From Pirellula staleyi DSM 6068 (GTDB lineage Bacteria > Planctomycetota > Planctomycetia > Pirellulales > Pirellulaceae), in the NCBI GenBank assembly GCA_945875845.1, contig CAMCMB010000021.1, forward strand, positions 1-64,000: a stretch of 64,000 bases of DNA, read 5' to 3'. Shown piece by piece: positions 62,895-64,000 of the stretch. The notes under the pieces were generated by a model that saw only the letters and a program-made list of their open reading frames with translations, made no database searches and was not told the DNA's origin. Each line of letters starts with the position of its first letter. The stretch's first letter is position 1. Position numbers and translations under genes: made by a program.

Positions 62895-62972
62895 TGGGAG
62901 AGCGAGGCTCCTGCCGAACTTGTGACAAGATGGTTCGGCAGGAGCCTCACCCTCCCGAGCAACGAATGGTTC
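62895..62972. repeat. Partial copy of the 'ggctcctgccga' family
   Basis: gagcgaggctcctgccgaac and its inverse ggttcggcaggagcctcacc are separated by 10 bases. It is the same repeat as at 13829, 32160 and 43208 but lacks the aaacatgttt edge. Confidence 0.85.
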
Positions 62973-63094
62973 GGCAATGTACGAGATAACGGGTGTGTTC
63001 TCGCCCCCCCCCCCTTTTGGCTATGCTCTTGTTTGCAATTGCACTGCAATCCCACAAACGGGTAAACTTCTTTTCTGAAAGTGTATTCTTTGGC

Positions 63095-63100
63095 TATAAT
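63095..63100 (+). promoter_or_regulatory. Candidate -10 box upstream of the GspE-type gene
   Basis: A perfect TATAAT lies at 63095-63100, with a weak tttctg-type -35 at about 63072. It is 190 bases before the ATPase start. This is the most sigma70-like match I saw in this gap, but the -35 is poor. Confidence 0.35.
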
Positions 63101-63290
63101 GCTCCTTAGACGTATTCTATCCAATACTGTCTCCCACCGTTTTCACCCTACCGCATTCCAGTTCCATCGTGAAAGAGCTCCTTTCCGATCAACACCCACC
63201 CCTATATAGGTGCTTTTACCAATTGCGAACGCTCGCCCTCCCTGCTTTGTTCGCTGAGAAAAGCATCCCACGTATTCACGGATTGACACG

Positions 63291-64000
63291 ATGATCTCGA
63301 ATTCCACGGGAATGCATCCATTGCTAGACACTGTTCAACTGCGTCAATTGGCGGATTGCCTCAGCTTGGGTGATTCCCTCGATCAGCTTGCGGAACAATG
63401 GTCGTTTAACAGCTCGCTCGAATTGCTCGCCACCAGCGCTCGGTCCATGAAGCTTGATTGGCTAGACACGGACAATGGTGATTTCGCTGCCGAAACGCTG
63501 GAAGGCTTTCCGGCGAAGCTGATCCACCGACACGCTGTCTTTCCGCTTGAGCGCGGACCAGGCTGGCTGAGATTGGCCGTCAGCAATCCGTTTGACTTTG
63601 CGGCGATCGATTCGGTTGCATCCGCCCTGGAGGTGGAGGTTCGGCCGGTGATGGCCGCTCCCGAAACCGTTCAGAAATTGATCAAGCGGCATCTCGGCGT
63701 TGGCTCGGAAACAATCGATGGTTTGATCGCTCTCCAGCGGCAACAACCAGGCGACGTGGAGATGCTCGAAGGGCTTGATCCTGATAGTTTGGAAGATGCT
63801 GCCGAAGCCCAACAAGCCTCCGTGGTCGGGCTCGTCAACGAGATCCTCAGTGAAGCCATCCAAGCGAGAGCCAGCGACATCCATATTGAATCGCAGGAGT
63901 CTGGACTCAAGATACGCCACCGCATCGATGGAGTTTTGCAGAAACAACCGACTCCACCCGAGATGAACCAGTTCCGTGCTGCGATCATCAGCCGACTCAA
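63291..64000 (+). CDS. gspE: GspE/PilB-type secretion ATPase, N-terminal part (runs off the window)
   Basis: ATG 63291; 236 complete codons are visible and there is no stop by 64000. The N-terminal T2SSE_N/MshEN-like region (residues ~1-150) has GPGWLRLAVSNPFDFAAIDSV and VQKLIKRHLGV. The core start QASVVGLVNEILSEAIQARASDIHIE at ~174-199 (ASDIHIE signature) and LKIRHRIDGVLQ identify a type II secretion or type IV pilus assembly ATPase. The Walker motifs lie beyond the window. It follows the secretin-repeat gene by 465 bases. Confidence 0.93.
   Translation, partial: MISNSTGMHPLLDTVQLRQLADCLSLGDSLDQLAEQWSFNSSLELLATSARSMKLDWLDTDNGDFAAETLEGFPAKLIHRHAVFPLERGPGWLRLAVSNPFDFAAIDSVASALEVEVRPVMAAPETVQKLIKRHLGVGSETIDGLIALQRQQPGDVEMLEGLDPDSLEDAAEAQQASVVGLVNEILSEAIQARASDIHIESQESGLKIRHRIDGVLQKQPTPPEMNQFRAAIISRL

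Overview
The window looks like a chromosomal segment of a planctomycete, most likely a Pirellulaceae-type member of the order Pirellulales. The evidence is a set of lineage-typical families: a DUF1501 + PSCyt1/DUF1549/DUF1553 gene pair, a cysteine-rich YTV-repeat envelope protein, an SHD1-domain protein, a PVC-type propeller/cytochrome c fusion, dockerin-like Ca-binding motifs on a cytoplasmic-type enzyme, and an HU protein with a lysine/alanine-rich tail. Base composition is moderate and genes are scattered in short operons on both strands, separated by repeat-filled gaps. This assignment is inference from protein families; no rRNA or tRNA was found to confirm it.

Region 1-4.0 kb is an accessory patch. 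It holds a REP-associated tyrosine transposase flanked by copies of its own palindromic repeat, a DarG-like macro-domain gene without a DarT partner, a HigB toxin, a HigA antitoxin fused to an ImmA/IrrE metalloprotease, a deleted hsdR remnant, and a serA tail fragment. The macro gene and higB overlap by ATGA, and higA starts inside higB, so the three probably form one translationally coupled unit.

Region 4.6-16 kb carries exported or envelope proteins: a CarboxypepD_reg-like protein, the DUF1501/PSCyt1 operon, a Tat-type hypothetical protein, a dockerin-peroxiredoxin fusion and the YTV protein. Three repeat families fill the gaps.

Region 16.7-32 kb has parA-parB, a PQQ-type propeller protein, miaB, a TPR-redoxin protein, an S41 protease, a Glu/Leu dehydrogenase, hisC and an SHD1 protein. 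Region 32-43 kb has a 1238-residue SGNH/propeller/azurin/cytochrome c protein, a Nif3-like protein, fmt, HU, a MazG-like pyrophosphatase, a peroxiredoxin, moaC + polyprenyl synthase, and csrA. Region 43-56 kb has an ECF-like sigma factor, an FtsX-type permease, rpsO-pnp, an FKBP isomerase, a glk-lepA-ruvB operon, an inositol monophosphatase and two membrane proteins.

Region 56.6-64 kb starts a type II secretion/type IV pilus-like locus. It contains a 2078-residue exported protein built from roughly 26 secretin N-domain-like modules with no pore domain, followed by the start of a GspE/PilB-type ATPase that runs off the window.

Dispersed palindromic repeats occur throughout: a 90-bp tandem unit, a double hairpin, a 'gcgtctcgccc' family, and a 'ggctcctgccga' family. 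Several are mosaics joined end to end with the transposase-linked REP.
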